Source: DASQPR01 sp035263025 | GTDB taxonomy: Bacteria; Actinomycetota; Actinomycetes; Mycobacteriales; Micromonosporaceae | NCBI GenBank assembly: GCA_035263025.1 | Contig: DATFRR010000147.1 | Coordinates: 1 to 38,739 of the forward strand | DNA length: 38,739 nucleotides | Reading direction: 5' to 3' | Shown: positions 1-10,261 of the stretch, in pieces | Numbering within the stretch: the first letter of the stretch is position 1 | Layout: every line of letters begins with the position of its first letter | Position numbers and translations under genes: made by a program | Notes under the pieces: model-generated | The model's input: only the letters and a program-made list of their open reading frames with translations | The model's database searches: none | Told to the model about the DNA's origin: nothing

Positions 1-1331
1 GCCTGCGACGCGACGTTGTCCGCGGGCGCCGCCGACTGCAACGGTGGCTGGCCTCGGGTCAGCCACGCGTACGACATGGCGAGCGCGAGATATCCCACCG
101 ACACGCCGACGATCGTGGCGGCGGAATGACCGTTGGCCGGCAGCGTCAGCGCCGCGATGAAGAGCCCAGCTACGAACATGAGATTGAACAGTGTGTCCTC
201 GACGCTGAACACCCGGCCGTGGAACTCCTCGTCGCAGCGCACCTGCACGTTCGTATCCACCACGATCTTGATGCTCTGCGACGACAGGTTGGCGATGAAC
301 GTCGCGGCGACAAGCAGGAGTGGAACGAAGGGCAATCCGAGCGGTGGCAGCGTCACCGCGATCAGCAGCGTCATCGCGAACACCCACGCGCGACCGCCGA
401 TGCGCCGGGTCGCGTACGGCGTGACGAATGCCGCTCCGATCGCCCCGACGCTGCCGATCACCACGACCACGCCAAGTCCGCCGATCGCGTCGGAGTAGCT
501 GGCATAGAAGTAGCGGGAGTAGAGCAGCAACGTCGCGAGCGTCATCACGCCGTACAGCGTGCGACACAACGCCTGCAGCGCCATTGCGTACGCAACCGGT
601 GGCCGGCCGATCAGGTGCCGTGCGCCGGCGACCATTCCCCGCGCGGTCGTGGCGATCTCGGAGGTGATCGACGTCGCGCGGACGGCCGTTACGTCGGGAC
701 CCAGCGAACGTCGAGCAAACGAGAGCCGAGCCGTCGCCGAGGCGATCACATAGAACGCCGCTCCGGCGGCGGCAAGCACCGCGTACCCGTGGATGTTCGT
801 GTGCAGGACGGTGTGCAGCGCCACTGCCGTGGTACCGAGACCGAGCGAGTACGCCACCGTACCGAGCGTGGAAGCCACCGCGTTGTTCGTGACGAGCAGC
901 GGTTCGGGTACGACATGCGGCGCGGACGCGGACAGGCCGGACAGGAAGAACCGGTTCACCGCGGTGATCAACAGGGCGCACAGAAAGAACAGCGGGCCTG
1001 CGCCGAGCGTTGTAAGCGCCAGCGCGGCGGCGAGCGCCAGCGCGGCACGTACGAGATTCGCAAGGTAGAGGATGTCGCGACGGCTCCAGCGATCGAGGAA
1101 CACGCCGACATACGGCCCGACCACGGAGAACGGGACGAGGAGGACGGCAAATCCGGTGGCGATCTTGACCGAGCTGGTCTGCTGTGCCGGATTGAAGAGC
1201 ACCGAGACCGCGAGCGCGGCCTGGAACAGCCCGTCGCCGTACTGACTGGTCAGCCGTACGCCGAGCAGCCGGCGAAAACCACTCAGGCGGCCCAGCGCCC
1301 GGAGGTGCCCACGAAACTGGCTGGCCGGCAC
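1..1331 (-). CDS. MFS transporter, C-terminus outside the window
   Basis: Drug or metabolite exporter of the major facilitator superfamily, in the inner membrane. The reading frame is open from a GTG at 1331 to the window edge, so about 443 residues are seen and the C-terminus is missing. The N-terminus reads GVRLTSQYGDGLFQAALAVS, followed by SVVGPYVGVFLDRWSRRDIL, the cytoplasmic loop between helices 2 and 3 that is typical of the family. Further on come alternating hydrophobic helices and FHGRVFSVEDTLFNLMFVAG, seen in the second half of many actinobacterial exporters of this type. The GTG was chosen because the conserved N-terminus begins right after it; its ribosome binding site is poor. 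It follows the flotillin gene on the same strand, but a strong hairpin lies between them. The substrate cannot be inferred. Confidence 0.85.
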   Translation of the reverse strand, partial: MPASQFRGHLRALGRLSGFRRLLGVRLTSQYGDGLFQAALAVSVLFNPAQQTSSVKIATGFAVLLVPFSVVGPYVGVFLDRWSRRDILYLANLVRAALALAAALALTTLGAGPLFFLCALLITAVNRFFLSGLSASAPHVVPEPLLVTNNAVASTLGTVAYSLGLGTTAVALHTVLHTNIHGYAVLAAAGAAFYVIASATARLSFARRSLGPDVTAVRATSITSEIATTARGMVAGARHLIGRPPVAYAMALQALCRTLYGVMTLATLLLYSRYFYASYSDAIGGLGVVVVIGSVGAIGAAFVTPYATRRIGGRAWVFAMTLLIAVTLPPLGLPFVPLLLVAATFIANLSSQSIKIVVDTNVQVRCDEEFHGRVFSVEDTLFNLMFVAGLFIAALTLPANGHSAATIVGVSVGYLALAMSYAWLTRGQPPLQSAAPADNVASQ

Positions 1332-1347
1332 TCGGCCAGCGTACGGC

Positions 1348-1394
1348 CGCTGCCTGGGCGCCCGGCCTTGACATCGACATCCGCCCAGGCAGCG
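1348..1394 (-). terminator. Hairpin between flotillin and MFS genes
   Basis: A perfect 13-base inverted repeat: arms 1348-1360 and 1382-1394, with a 21-base loop. It starts 15 bases after the flotillin stop codon (1409) and before the MFS start. There is no U tract, as is usual for actinobacterial terminators. It probably ends the NfeD-flotillin transcript, at least partly. Confidence 0.6.
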
Positions 1395-1408
1395 TCACAA
1401 CGTCGTGG

Positions 1409-2956
1409 CTATCTCGTCGCCTCGGCTCCCTCGATTGCTGGAGTCGCCCCGTTGCCGGTGGCACCAGCGGCTGTGGCCCGGTTGGCCGCTGATGCGGCAC
1501 CGCCGAGTCGGGCAAGCAGTGCGGTCAGGTCGACGCCGGTCAGATCCGAACCGATCTGGAGACCCTGCGCCACATTTGCGGCGACCGTACGCGTCAACGA
1601 CGATGCGCCGTCCGCGGAGACCACGGTCAGCTTGTCGATCGCACTGATCGGGGCGGACGCCGCCTCGACGACCTGTGGCATGACCTTGACGAGCAAGTCG
1701 AGTACGGCGGCGTCACCGTACGTGGCGAATGCGTTGGCACGTTCATGCATGGCCGCGGCCTCGGCCTCGCCGCGAGCCTGAATCGCGGATGCCTCGGCGG
1801 CGCCTTCGCGTTCGATCGCATCGGCGATCGCGGTCCGCCGGCGCTGCTCAGCCTCGCCTTCCTTGGCACCCTCGATCGCAACCGCCTCGGCGATCGCGGC
1901 GCGGCGTGCCTTCTCGCCCTCGCCCACGAGCCGATCGCGCTCCGCCGCGGCCTGCGCAGCGGCGATCGTCGCCTGCCGGTCGGCGTCCGCACGGAGGATC
2001 GCAGCCTTGCGCGACGCCTCGGCCTCTTGTTCGACCTTGTACCGCTGCGCATCGGCCGGCTTGCGGACCTCGGTGTCGAGTTCGCGCTCCTTGAGTTCGG
2101 CGTTGCGCTCAGCCACCTTCTGTTGCTCGACAAGGATCGCCTGCTGCCGCTCGGCCGCCACGATCGGTCCGGCCGCCGACGACTTCGCATTCGCCGCGTC
2201 GATTTCGGCCTGCACACCCGCCTTCTTCAGCGCGAGGTTGCGCTCCGCCTCGGCGATGGCCTCTTCGGCGCGCATCCGCTCCTGTTCCGCGTTCTGCCGC
2301 GCCTGTGCCTCCGCGATTGCGGCGGCCTTGAACACGCGCGCGGCTTCGGGCCGACCCAGGTCCTGCAGATACGTGCCATCGGTACGGATGTCCTCGAGCT
2401 GGAACGCGTCGACGATGAGGCCCTGATGGGTCAACGCCCGCTCCGCCTCCTCGGCGACCGCGCTGGCGAACGCGGCCCGGTCCCGGATGATCTCCTCGAC
2501 CGTGAGCCGACCGACGATCGAGCGCAGCGCACCGGAGAGCACCTGGGCGGTGAACACCGCGATGCGATCCTGCTGGTGCAGGAACCGCTGTGCGGCGGAA
2601 CGGATCGACTCGGCCGATCCGCCGACCTTCACGATCGCAACGGCGTCCGCGTCACAACGGATGCCTTGCTTGCTGACGGCTCCGGTGATCGCGACCGGGA
2701 TTTCTCGGCTGGATAGATCAAGAATGTAGAGCCGTTGCACCACGGGCATGACGAACACCGACGCGCCCATCACGACCTTCTGGCCGGTCAGGTCCGCGAC
2801 GACGGTCCCGTCCGCGCTCAACGACGAGTGCGTCTTGCGGCCGGTGATGATGAATGCCTGGTTCGGTCCGGCGACCTGGATGCGCGACAGGACGAACCAG
2901 ATGATCAGAACGACGAGCACGGCAGCGCCGGTGATCGCGATGGCGAGCGGAGACAT
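1409..2956 (-). CDS. Flotillin-family SPFH protein
   Basis: Membrane scaffold protein of the flotillin type, which organises ordered membrane domains in bacteria. It has 515 residues. Residues 4-24 form a membrane anchor, followed by the SPFH region (AGPNQAFIITGRK, then DLSSREIPVAITGAVSKQG) to about residue 215. Residues 215-410 are an Ala/Glu/Arg-rich coiled coil with repeated EAE and AEA motifs. The C-terminal segment (YGDAAVLDLLVKVMPQVVEA) is the flotillin oligomerisation region. A Shine-Dalgarno AAGGAT stands just before the ATG at 2956. The NfeD-like gene lies 34 bases upstream on the same strand, the usual flotillin operon partner (compare yuaF-yuaG in Bacillus). Family assignment is firm; the cargo and physiological role are not known. 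Confidence 0.93.
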   Translation of the reverse strand: MSPLAIAITGAAVLVVLIIWFVLSRIQVAGPNQAFIITGRKTHSSLSADGTVVADLTGQKVVMGASVFVMPVVQRLYILDLSSREIPVAITGAVSKQGIRCDADAVAIVKVGGSAESIRSAAQRFLHQQDRIAVFTAQVLSGALRSIVGRLTVEEIIRDRAAFASAVAEEAERALTHQGLIVDAFQLEDIRTDGTYLQDLGRPEAARVFKAAAIAEAQARQNAEQERMRAEEAIAEAERNLALKKAGVQAEIDAANAKSSAAGPIVAAERQQAILVEQQKVAERNAELKERELDTEVRKPADAQRYKVEQEAEASRKAAILRADADRQATIAAAQAAAERDRLVGEGEKARRAAIAEAVAIEGAKEGEAEQRRRTAIADAIEREGAAEASAIQARGEAEAAAMHERANAFATYGDAAVLDLLVKVMPQVVEAASAPISAIDKLTVVSADGASSLTRTVAANVAQGLQIGSDLTGVDLTALLARLGGAASAANRATAAGATGNGATPAIEGAEATR

Positions 2957-2990
2957 GGTCCATCCTTAGTGGACAGCCGGCTGACGTCAG

Positions 2991-3593
2991 TCAGCGCAGC
3001 GAGGGGGTCGTCGCCTCAACGACGACGCTTGTTGAGCTCGGCGCATCGATCACCAGGATCGGCGTACCCGCGGGCAGGGCATCGGCGGCCCGCGCGTGGA
3101 ACTTCATCAACTGTCCGGCGAACCGGATGCGAACCTCGCCGTAGCCGTCCGCCGGGATCTGCTGGATCACGATGCCGAGCGTGCCGATCACATCGGACTG
3201 CGTCGGAGTGGCGTCGGTGGGCATGTCCATCGCAGCCCGGGTCAGTCGTGCCCCGAGCCACGCCGTCGGCAAGGCAGCGGCGAGGCCGACAACGACCGGT
3301 ACGGTCGCCGTACGCGCGTCGGTCAATTGGGCGGCGATTGCCCCGCCGAAGCCGAACGCGCCGATGAATCCGGCGATGCTCGGCAGCGACAACGCTGCGT
3401 CCGCGCCGGACCGGGCAGCGTGGCCGACGTGGGTGTGGGCGGCGGCGGCGTGCAGGTGGATCGGCACGTGCAATCGCAGATGGAACGGCACGTGCAGGTG
3501 AAGGTGTCCGACGTGAACGTGCCCGCCGAACACGAGCGACGCGGCGAGCAGAAACAAGCCGAATCCGCCGACGATGAGGAACGTTGTCGTCAC
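2991..3593 (-). CDS. NfeD-like membrane protein with His-rich segment
   Basis: Predicted partner of the downstream flotillin, 200 residues. Residues 4-22 form a membrane helix. Residues 24-62 are extremely rich in histidine (GGHVHVGHLHLHVPFHLRLH and on to HTHVGH). Two further hydrophobic segments lie at about 68-90 and 95-115. The C-terminal 70 residues (SDVIGTLGIVIQQIP, then GYGEVRIRFAGQLMKFHARA and AGTPILVIDA) look like the small OB-fold domain of NfeD/YuaF proteins. The start is GTG at 3593, with GGAGG about 9 bases upstream. The usual NfeD protein has no histidine cluster of this size, so a metal-binding or pH-sensing loop is possible but is inference. The family call rests on C-terminal fold pattern and context. 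Confidence 0.75.
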   Translation of the reverse strand: MTTTFLIVGGFGLFLLAASLVFGGHVHVGHLHLHVPFHLRLHVPIHLHAAAAHTHVGHAARSGADAALSLPSIAGFIGAFGFGGAIAAQLTDARTATVPVVVGLAAALPTAWLGARLTRAAMDMPTDATPTQSDVIGTLGIVIQQIPADGYGEVRIRFAGQLMKFHARAADALPAGTPILVIDAPSSTSVVVEATTPSLR

Positions 3594-3726
3594 CGCGTGT
3601 CGCCTCCATCGCGCCCCGCCGTATCGGCGAGGATCACTCCAACGTCACGATAGATCTGCGCTGCCACGTCTGTACGCCCCGAAACTGTGATCACGCAGAC
3701 ACCGGGTGGCGCGCGGTTCGGTGGCT

Positions 3727-3753
3727 GGTTCGGGTTGGCCGGTTCGGGTTGGC
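3727..3753. repeat. Tandem 13-base repeat in divergent promoter region
   Basis: Two copies of GGTTCGGGTTGGC at 3727-3739 and 3741-3753, in the 219-base space between the divergent NfeD-like and ogt genes. They are followed directly by TGACGTGACGTC. The repeat could be an activator or repressor site for either gene; nothing in the sequence says which. Confidence 0.45.
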
Positions 3754-3812
3754 TGACGTGACGTCCGAAAGCCGCCAGCGAACTGTCGGCGGGTGCGGGA
3801 ACACTAGTAGTC

Positions 3813-4295
3813 ATGCAGTGGATTGCGGTACCAGCACCGATCGGCACTCTGGGCGTCGCCGCGGCGGACGGCGAGATCACGAGCGTGCACTTTGGGGGCG
3901 TCGGCCGGCACCCCGTCGCGACCGCACCGGCGCCGGTGCTGGGCATCGCGGCCGCTCAGCTCGACGCGTACTTCGCCGGTGAGTTGACCGACTTCCAGCT
4001 ACCGATTGCCGCGCCGGATGGGTCGGACTTCGAGCGCGCGGTGTGGAAGGCGATCGCGGAGATCGGGTACGGCGAGATGGCGACGTACGGCGACATCGCA
4101 AGGCTCGTCGGCGACAAGGAGGCGGCGCGCGCGGTCGGCATCGCGTGCAACCGCAACCCGCTGCCGATCATCGTGCCGTGCCACCGGGTCGTCGGAGCCG
4201 GCGGCAAGCTCGTCGGGTTCGGTGGCGGGCTGGACCGCAAGCGTTTCCTGCTCAACCTCGAAGCACGCGTCAAGATCGAGCGCGACTTCCAATAG
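3813..4295 (+). CDS. ogt: Methylated-DNA-protein cysteine methyltransferase
   Basis: Suicide DNA-repair protein that moves the alkyl group from O6-alkylguanine to its own cysteine. It has 160 residues, the normal length for Ogt. The C-terminal domain holds the helix-turn-helix with FERAVWKAIAEIGYGEMATY, the arginine-finger region ARAVGIACNRNPLPIIVPCH, and the active-site PCHRV with the acceptor Cys123. GKLVGFGGGLDRKRFLL closes the domain. The N-terminal ribonuclease-H-like domain is short, as in Ogt. The ATG at 3813 lies downstream of a plausible -10 region (ACTAGT). The gene is convergent with ino1 and ends in a shared terminator. The choice of the name ogt over other MGMT names is by convention. 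Confidence 0.95.
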   Translation: MQWIAVPAPIGTLGVAAADGEITSVHFGGVGRHPVATAPAPVLGIAAAQLDAYFAGELTDFQLPIAAPDGSDFERAVWKAIAEIGYGEMATYGDIARLVGDKEAARAVGIACNRNPLPIIVPCHRVVGAGGKLVGFGGGLDRKRFLLNLEARVKIERDFQ

Positions 4296-4317
4296 GCATC
4301 GACTGGTTGGACACAAA

Positions 4318-4354
4318 ACGGCGCCGCCGCTGGGGTCTCCAGCGGCGGCGCCGT
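4318..4354. terminator. Bidirectional terminator between ogt and ino1
   Basis: A perfect 16-base stem (arms 4318-4333 and 4339-4354) with a 5-base loop sits between the two convergent stop codons. On the minus strand the stem is followed by TTTTG, giving a good intrinsic terminator for ino1. On the plus strand it is followed by GTCTT, which is weaker. Confidence 0.85.
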
Positions 4355-4401
4355 GTCTTACGTGCCGTAGAGCGTGTGCCTCGGTGCGTGACCGGGACGA
4401 C

Positions 4402-5496
4402 TTACGACTGGCTCAGCGGCGGCGCGAACTCGCCACGGATGAACGCCTCGACGGCGGCGTGCGCGTCGTGGTCGGAATACTGCACCGGCGGCGACTTCAT
4501 GAAGTAGCTCGACGCGGACAGCACCGGACCGGCGATCTTGCGGTCCATCGCGATCTTGCAGGCGCGGAGCGCGTCGATGATCACGCCCGCCGAGTTCGGC
4601 GAGTCGTGCACCTCGAGCTTGAGTTCGGCATTCAGCGGTACGTCGCCGAACGCGCGACCCTCCATGCGGATGTACGCCCACTTCCGGTCGTCCAGCCACG
4701 GCACGTGGTCGGACGGGCCGATGTGCACGTCGCTGCGCGCCATCTCGTGTGGGATCTGCGAGGTGACCGACTGGGTCTTCGAGATCTTCTTCGAGATGAG
4801 GCGGGTGCGCTCCAACATGTTCATGAAGTCCATGTTGCCGCCGAAGTTGAGCTGGTAGGTGCGCAGCAACTCGACGCCGCGGTCCTCGAACAGCTTCGCC
4901 AGCGCACGATGCACGATGGTGGCACCGACCTGCGACTTGATGTCGTCGCCGACGATCGGCAGACCGGCATCGGTGAACTTCTTCGCCCAGACCGGGTCGG
5001 ACGCGATGAACACCGGCAGCGCGTTGACAAAACCGCAGCCCGCGTCGATGGCGGCCTGTGCGTAGAACTTGTCCGCCTGCTCGGAACCGACCGGCAGGTA
5101 TGACACGACGACGTCGACGTTTGCCTCGCGCAGCGCGGCAACGACATCGACCGGCGCGTCGTCGGACTCGTCGACCATCTCCTTGTAGTACTGCCCCATG
5201 CCGTCGAGCGTCGGACCGCGTTGCACGGTCACCCCGGTCGGCGGCACGTCACAGAGTTTGATCGTGTTGTTTTCGCTCGCGAATATCGCTTCAGACAGGT
5301 CGTGCCCCACCTTCTTGGCGTCCACGTCGAACGCCGCGACGAACTCCACATCTGAGACGTGGTAGCCGCCGAAGGTGACGTGCATGAGACCCGGTACGCG
5401 CGAGTTTGGATCGGCGTTGCGGTAATACTCCACGCCCTGGATGAGGGACGAAGCGCAGTTACCGACACCGACGACGGCGACGCGAACGGAGCCCAT
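4402..5496 (-). CDS. ino1: Inositol-3-phosphate synthase
   Basis: NAD-dependent enzyme that converts glucose 6-phosphate to 1L-myo-inositol 1-phosphate, the first step towards phosphatidylinositol, PIMs and mycothiol in actinobacteria. The N-terminal Rossmann motif is VRVAVVGVGNCASSLIQGVE. Other family segments are GLMHVTFGGYHVSDVEFVAA, VVSYLPVGSEQADKFYA, LPIVGDDIKSQVGAT and QLNFGGNMDFMNML. I place the start at ATG 5496 because AAGGAGG lies 8 bases before it. An ATG 18 bases further upstream, at 5514, would put that ribosome binding site inside the coding region. The protein is then 364 residues, close to the mycobacterial enzyme. It lies 100 bases downstream of the PadR gene on the same strand, so PadR may control it. 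Confidence 0.96.
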   Translation of the reverse strand: MGSVRVAVVGVGNCASSLIQGVEYYRNADPNSRVPGLMHVTFGGYHVSDVEFVAAFDVDAKKVGHDLSEAIFASENNTIKLCDVPPTGVTVQRGPTLDGMGQYYKEMVDESDDAPVDVVAALREANVDVVVSYLPVGSEQADKFYAQAAIDAGCGFVNALPVFIASDPVWAKKFTDAGLPIVGDDIKSQVGATIVHRALAKLFEDRGVELLRTYQLNFGGNMDFMNMLERTRLISKKISKTQSVTSQIPHEMARSDVHIGPSDHVPWLDDRKWAYIRMEGRAFGDVPLNAELKLEVHDSPNSAGVIIDALRACKIAMDRKIAGPVLSASSYFMKSPPVQYSDHDAHAAVEAFIRGEFAPPLSQS

Positions 5497-5596
5497 CGCA
5501 AGTGCCTCCTTCATTCATCACGGCCGCTCCGGCGTGTCCGGAAGCGGGATATTGCGGATTGCGCCGGTCGGATTTCCATCCAGCCGGCGGCCCGGA

Positions 5597-6211
5597 TCAG
5601 CCGGGATGCCTCGTCGAGCCGGCGGCTGGTGCCGCCGGTCCGGTTGGCGGCCCGTCACCGGGCTGTCGGCCGGAGCGCTCGGTCGCGATGAGCTCCTCCA
5701 ACCAACGGACCTCGCGCTCGCAAGCGTCCAGCCCATGTCTTTGCAGTTCGAGTGTGTATGCGTCGAGCCGTTCGGCGGCGCGGCTGATCGCCTGGCGCAT
5801 GCCTTCCCGCCGCTCCTCGATGCGACGCCGGCGACCCTCGAGGATGCGCAGCCGCGTGTCGGCATCGGTCCGAGCGAAGAATGCGAAGTGCACGCCGAAG
5901 CCCGCGTCCTCGAACGTCTCGGGACCGAGCTCGGCGAGGAGCGTCTGGAAGCGCTCCTTGCCCTCGGCGGTGATTTTGTAAACCACGCGACCGCGACGGG
6001 TGGTCAGCGGCGGCACGCCCGGGTCGGTGCTCTCCGCGCCCGGCTCCTCGGTGATCCAGCCGTCGGTCTGCAGCCGACGCAGCGTCGGGTAGAGCGAGCC
6101 GTAGGAGATTGCCGCACGGATCGCGCCGAGTTTCGTGTTGAGCTGCTTGCGCAGCTCGTAGCCGTGCATGGGCGACTCGTGCAAGAGGCCGAGAATGGCT
6201 AGCTCCAGCAC
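5597..6211 (-). CDS. PadR-family transcriptional regulator
   Basis: DNA-binding repressor of 204 residues. The N-terminal winged helix reads LELAILGLLHESPMHGYELR, then GSLYPTLRRLQTDGWI and the wing GRVVYKITAEGKERF. The C-terminal half is helical and rich in Arg/Glu (RILEGRRRRIEERREGMRQA), the Vir/PadR-type dimerisation domain of the longer subfamily. The start is GTG at 6211 with GGGAGGGGG upstream. It precedes ino1 on the same strand; in mycobacteria the orthologous pair (Rv0047c-Rv0046c) has the same order. A near-perfect palindrome about 90 bases upstream is the likely autoregulatory operator. The effector is unknown. Confidence 0.92.
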   Translation of the reverse strand: MLELAILGLLHESPMHGYELRKQLNTKLGAIRAAISYGSLYPTLRRLQTDGWITEEPGAESTDPGVPPLTTRRGRVVYKITAEGKERFQTLLAELGPETFEDAGFGVHFAFFARTDADTRLRILEGRRRRIEERREGMRQAISRAAERLDAYTLELQRHGLDACEREVRWLEELIATERSGRQPGDGPPTGPAAPAAGSTRHPG

Positions 6212-6300
6212 GTGACACCCCCTCCCAGTCGTCGGGCTTCACATGTCGTTCACCCAACCGTGCCGCTCGCCCCGGCCCGTTCATCGCAGGTTTGATGGCC

Positions 6301-6323
6301 CGATGTATCGCTACGATACATCG
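6301..6323. promoter_or_regulatory. Palindromic PadR-type operator
   Basis: The arms CGATGTATCG (6301-6310) and CGATACATCG (6314-6323) form a perfect 10-base inverted repeat around CTA. PadR-family operators commonly show TATCG/CGATA or ATGT/ACAT half-sites, and both are present. The site lies in the divergent space between the PadR gene and the DUF5318 gene, so it may also influence the latter. Binding has not been shown. Confidence 0.7.
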
Positions 6324-6432
6324 CCACGTTAGAGCGTGCTGGCCGGTCGACGCAATCCACAGGGCGGGAGACCTTGATCACGCACGGTGACCGCGGTCGC
6401 CGTACCGAACATGACCGCGTACCCTCTTGCCC

Positions 6433-6978
6433 ATGCGCACGCAGCGCCAGTCGGTCGACTACTCGCTTCAACGGCGAGCGCTGCTGCGTGAGGTGTATTC
6501 GAACCGTGTTGGTACGTATGAGGTGTGCGACGCCTCGCCGTACCTGAAGAGCGCGGCACGCTACCACGGTGACCAGACCGAGGAGCGCTGCCCAATCTGT
6601 CGGCGGGAGAATCTCACCCACGTCAACTACATCTACGGCGATGAACTCAAGACTTCGGCCGGTCAGGCGCGTTCTCAAGCCGAACTGCCGACGCTAGCAA
6701 TGACGCTGCGTGAATTCACCGTCTATGTTGTAGAGGTATGCCGTGGCTGTGGGTGGAACCATCTCGTTGAGCAATACGTGCTGGGTCGGGACGGTTTAGT
6801 GGATTCCGATGGGGACGCGGCAGCCGCCGCGGCGTCCTCGGTTCCAGCAACGGCGTCACGCCGGTCGGCACCCCCGTCGACCGGGACGTCACCGATGGCC
6901 AACTCGCCCGCATCGGCGCCGACCCCCGGCGTCGTGCGGACTGGGTCGCGCGGCTCGCACCGCGCGGATCCCAGGTGA
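6433..6978 (+). CDS. DUF5318 zinc-ribbon protein
   Basis: Small conserved actinobacterial protein of unknown function, 181 residues (counterpart of Rv0049). The conserved part covers residues 1-115: RTQRQSVDYSLQRRALLREV, then VCDASPYLKSAARYHGD and two cysteine knuckles, CPIC and CRGCGWNH, which probably bind zinc. LREFTVYVVEVCRGCGWNHL is the family's most conserved stretch. Residues 120-181 are a Ser/Ala/Pro-rich tail that looks disordered. The ATG at 6433 begins the conserved domain; a TTG two codons earlier is less likely. It precedes ponA on the same strand by 89 bases, and the pair keeps this order across actinobacteria, suggesting a cell-wall link, but no function is proven. Confidence 0.88.
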   Translation: MRTQRQSVDYSLQRRALLREVYSNRVGTYEVCDASPYLKSAARYHGDQTEERCPICRRENLTHVNYIYGDELKTSAGQARSQAELPTLAMTLREFTVYVVEVCRGCGWNHLVEQYVLGRDGLVDSDGDAAAAAASSVPATASRRSAPPSTGTSPMANSPASAPTPGVVRTGSRGSHRADPR

Positions 6979-6997
6979 GTTGATCGTCGGCGACCGT

Positions 6998-7011
6998 GTG
7001 ACGTGACAGCG
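6998..7011 (+). promoter_or_regulatory. GTGACGTGACAGCG motif upstream of the PBP gene
   Basis: This 14-base sequence occurs again, identically, at 14131-14144 upstream of ssb. Its core TGACGTGAC also occurs at 3754-3762 upstream of ogt. The three sites lie roughly 50-75 bases before the start codons, on the coding strand. They may bind a shared regulator. The doubled GTGAC resembles response-regulator direct repeats, but I cannot name the factor. Confidence 0.3.
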
Positions 7012-7067
7012 ACTGTTAACCCCGGTGGCGACTGACTGCAGCGCGGCCCTGACCGGCAAGGTGACGG

Positions 7068-10091
<3,024 letters not shown>

Positions 10092-10132
10092 CCCGATCGC
10101 CTGGTCAGCCGCCGGTTGAGCAGGACAGATAT

Positions 10133-10180
10133 GCGCACGCGCGGCATGTGACGGTCCGTCCGTCCACGCCGCGCGTGCGC
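10133..10180 (+). terminator. Hairpin downstream of ponA
   Basis: A 13-base perfect inverted repeat (arms 10133-10145 and 10168-10180, both built of GCGC/ACGCG words) lies about 40 bases after the PBP stop codon. There is no U tract. It may attenuate rather than end transcription, since the mannosyltransferase gene follows on the same strand. Confidence 0.5.
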
Positions 10181-10261
10181 GCGTAACGCCGCGGCGGCGC
10201 CGCGCAGTCGCAGGCGACGGTCGGGTTGGGTGCACATCGATGCGCAGGGCAGGATGTACCG

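Noticed and set aside
126..1781. Long plus-strand reading frame of 551 codons
   Set aside because: It is the antisense shadow of the MFS and flotillin genes; the translation is Arg/His/Gln-rich and has no family features.
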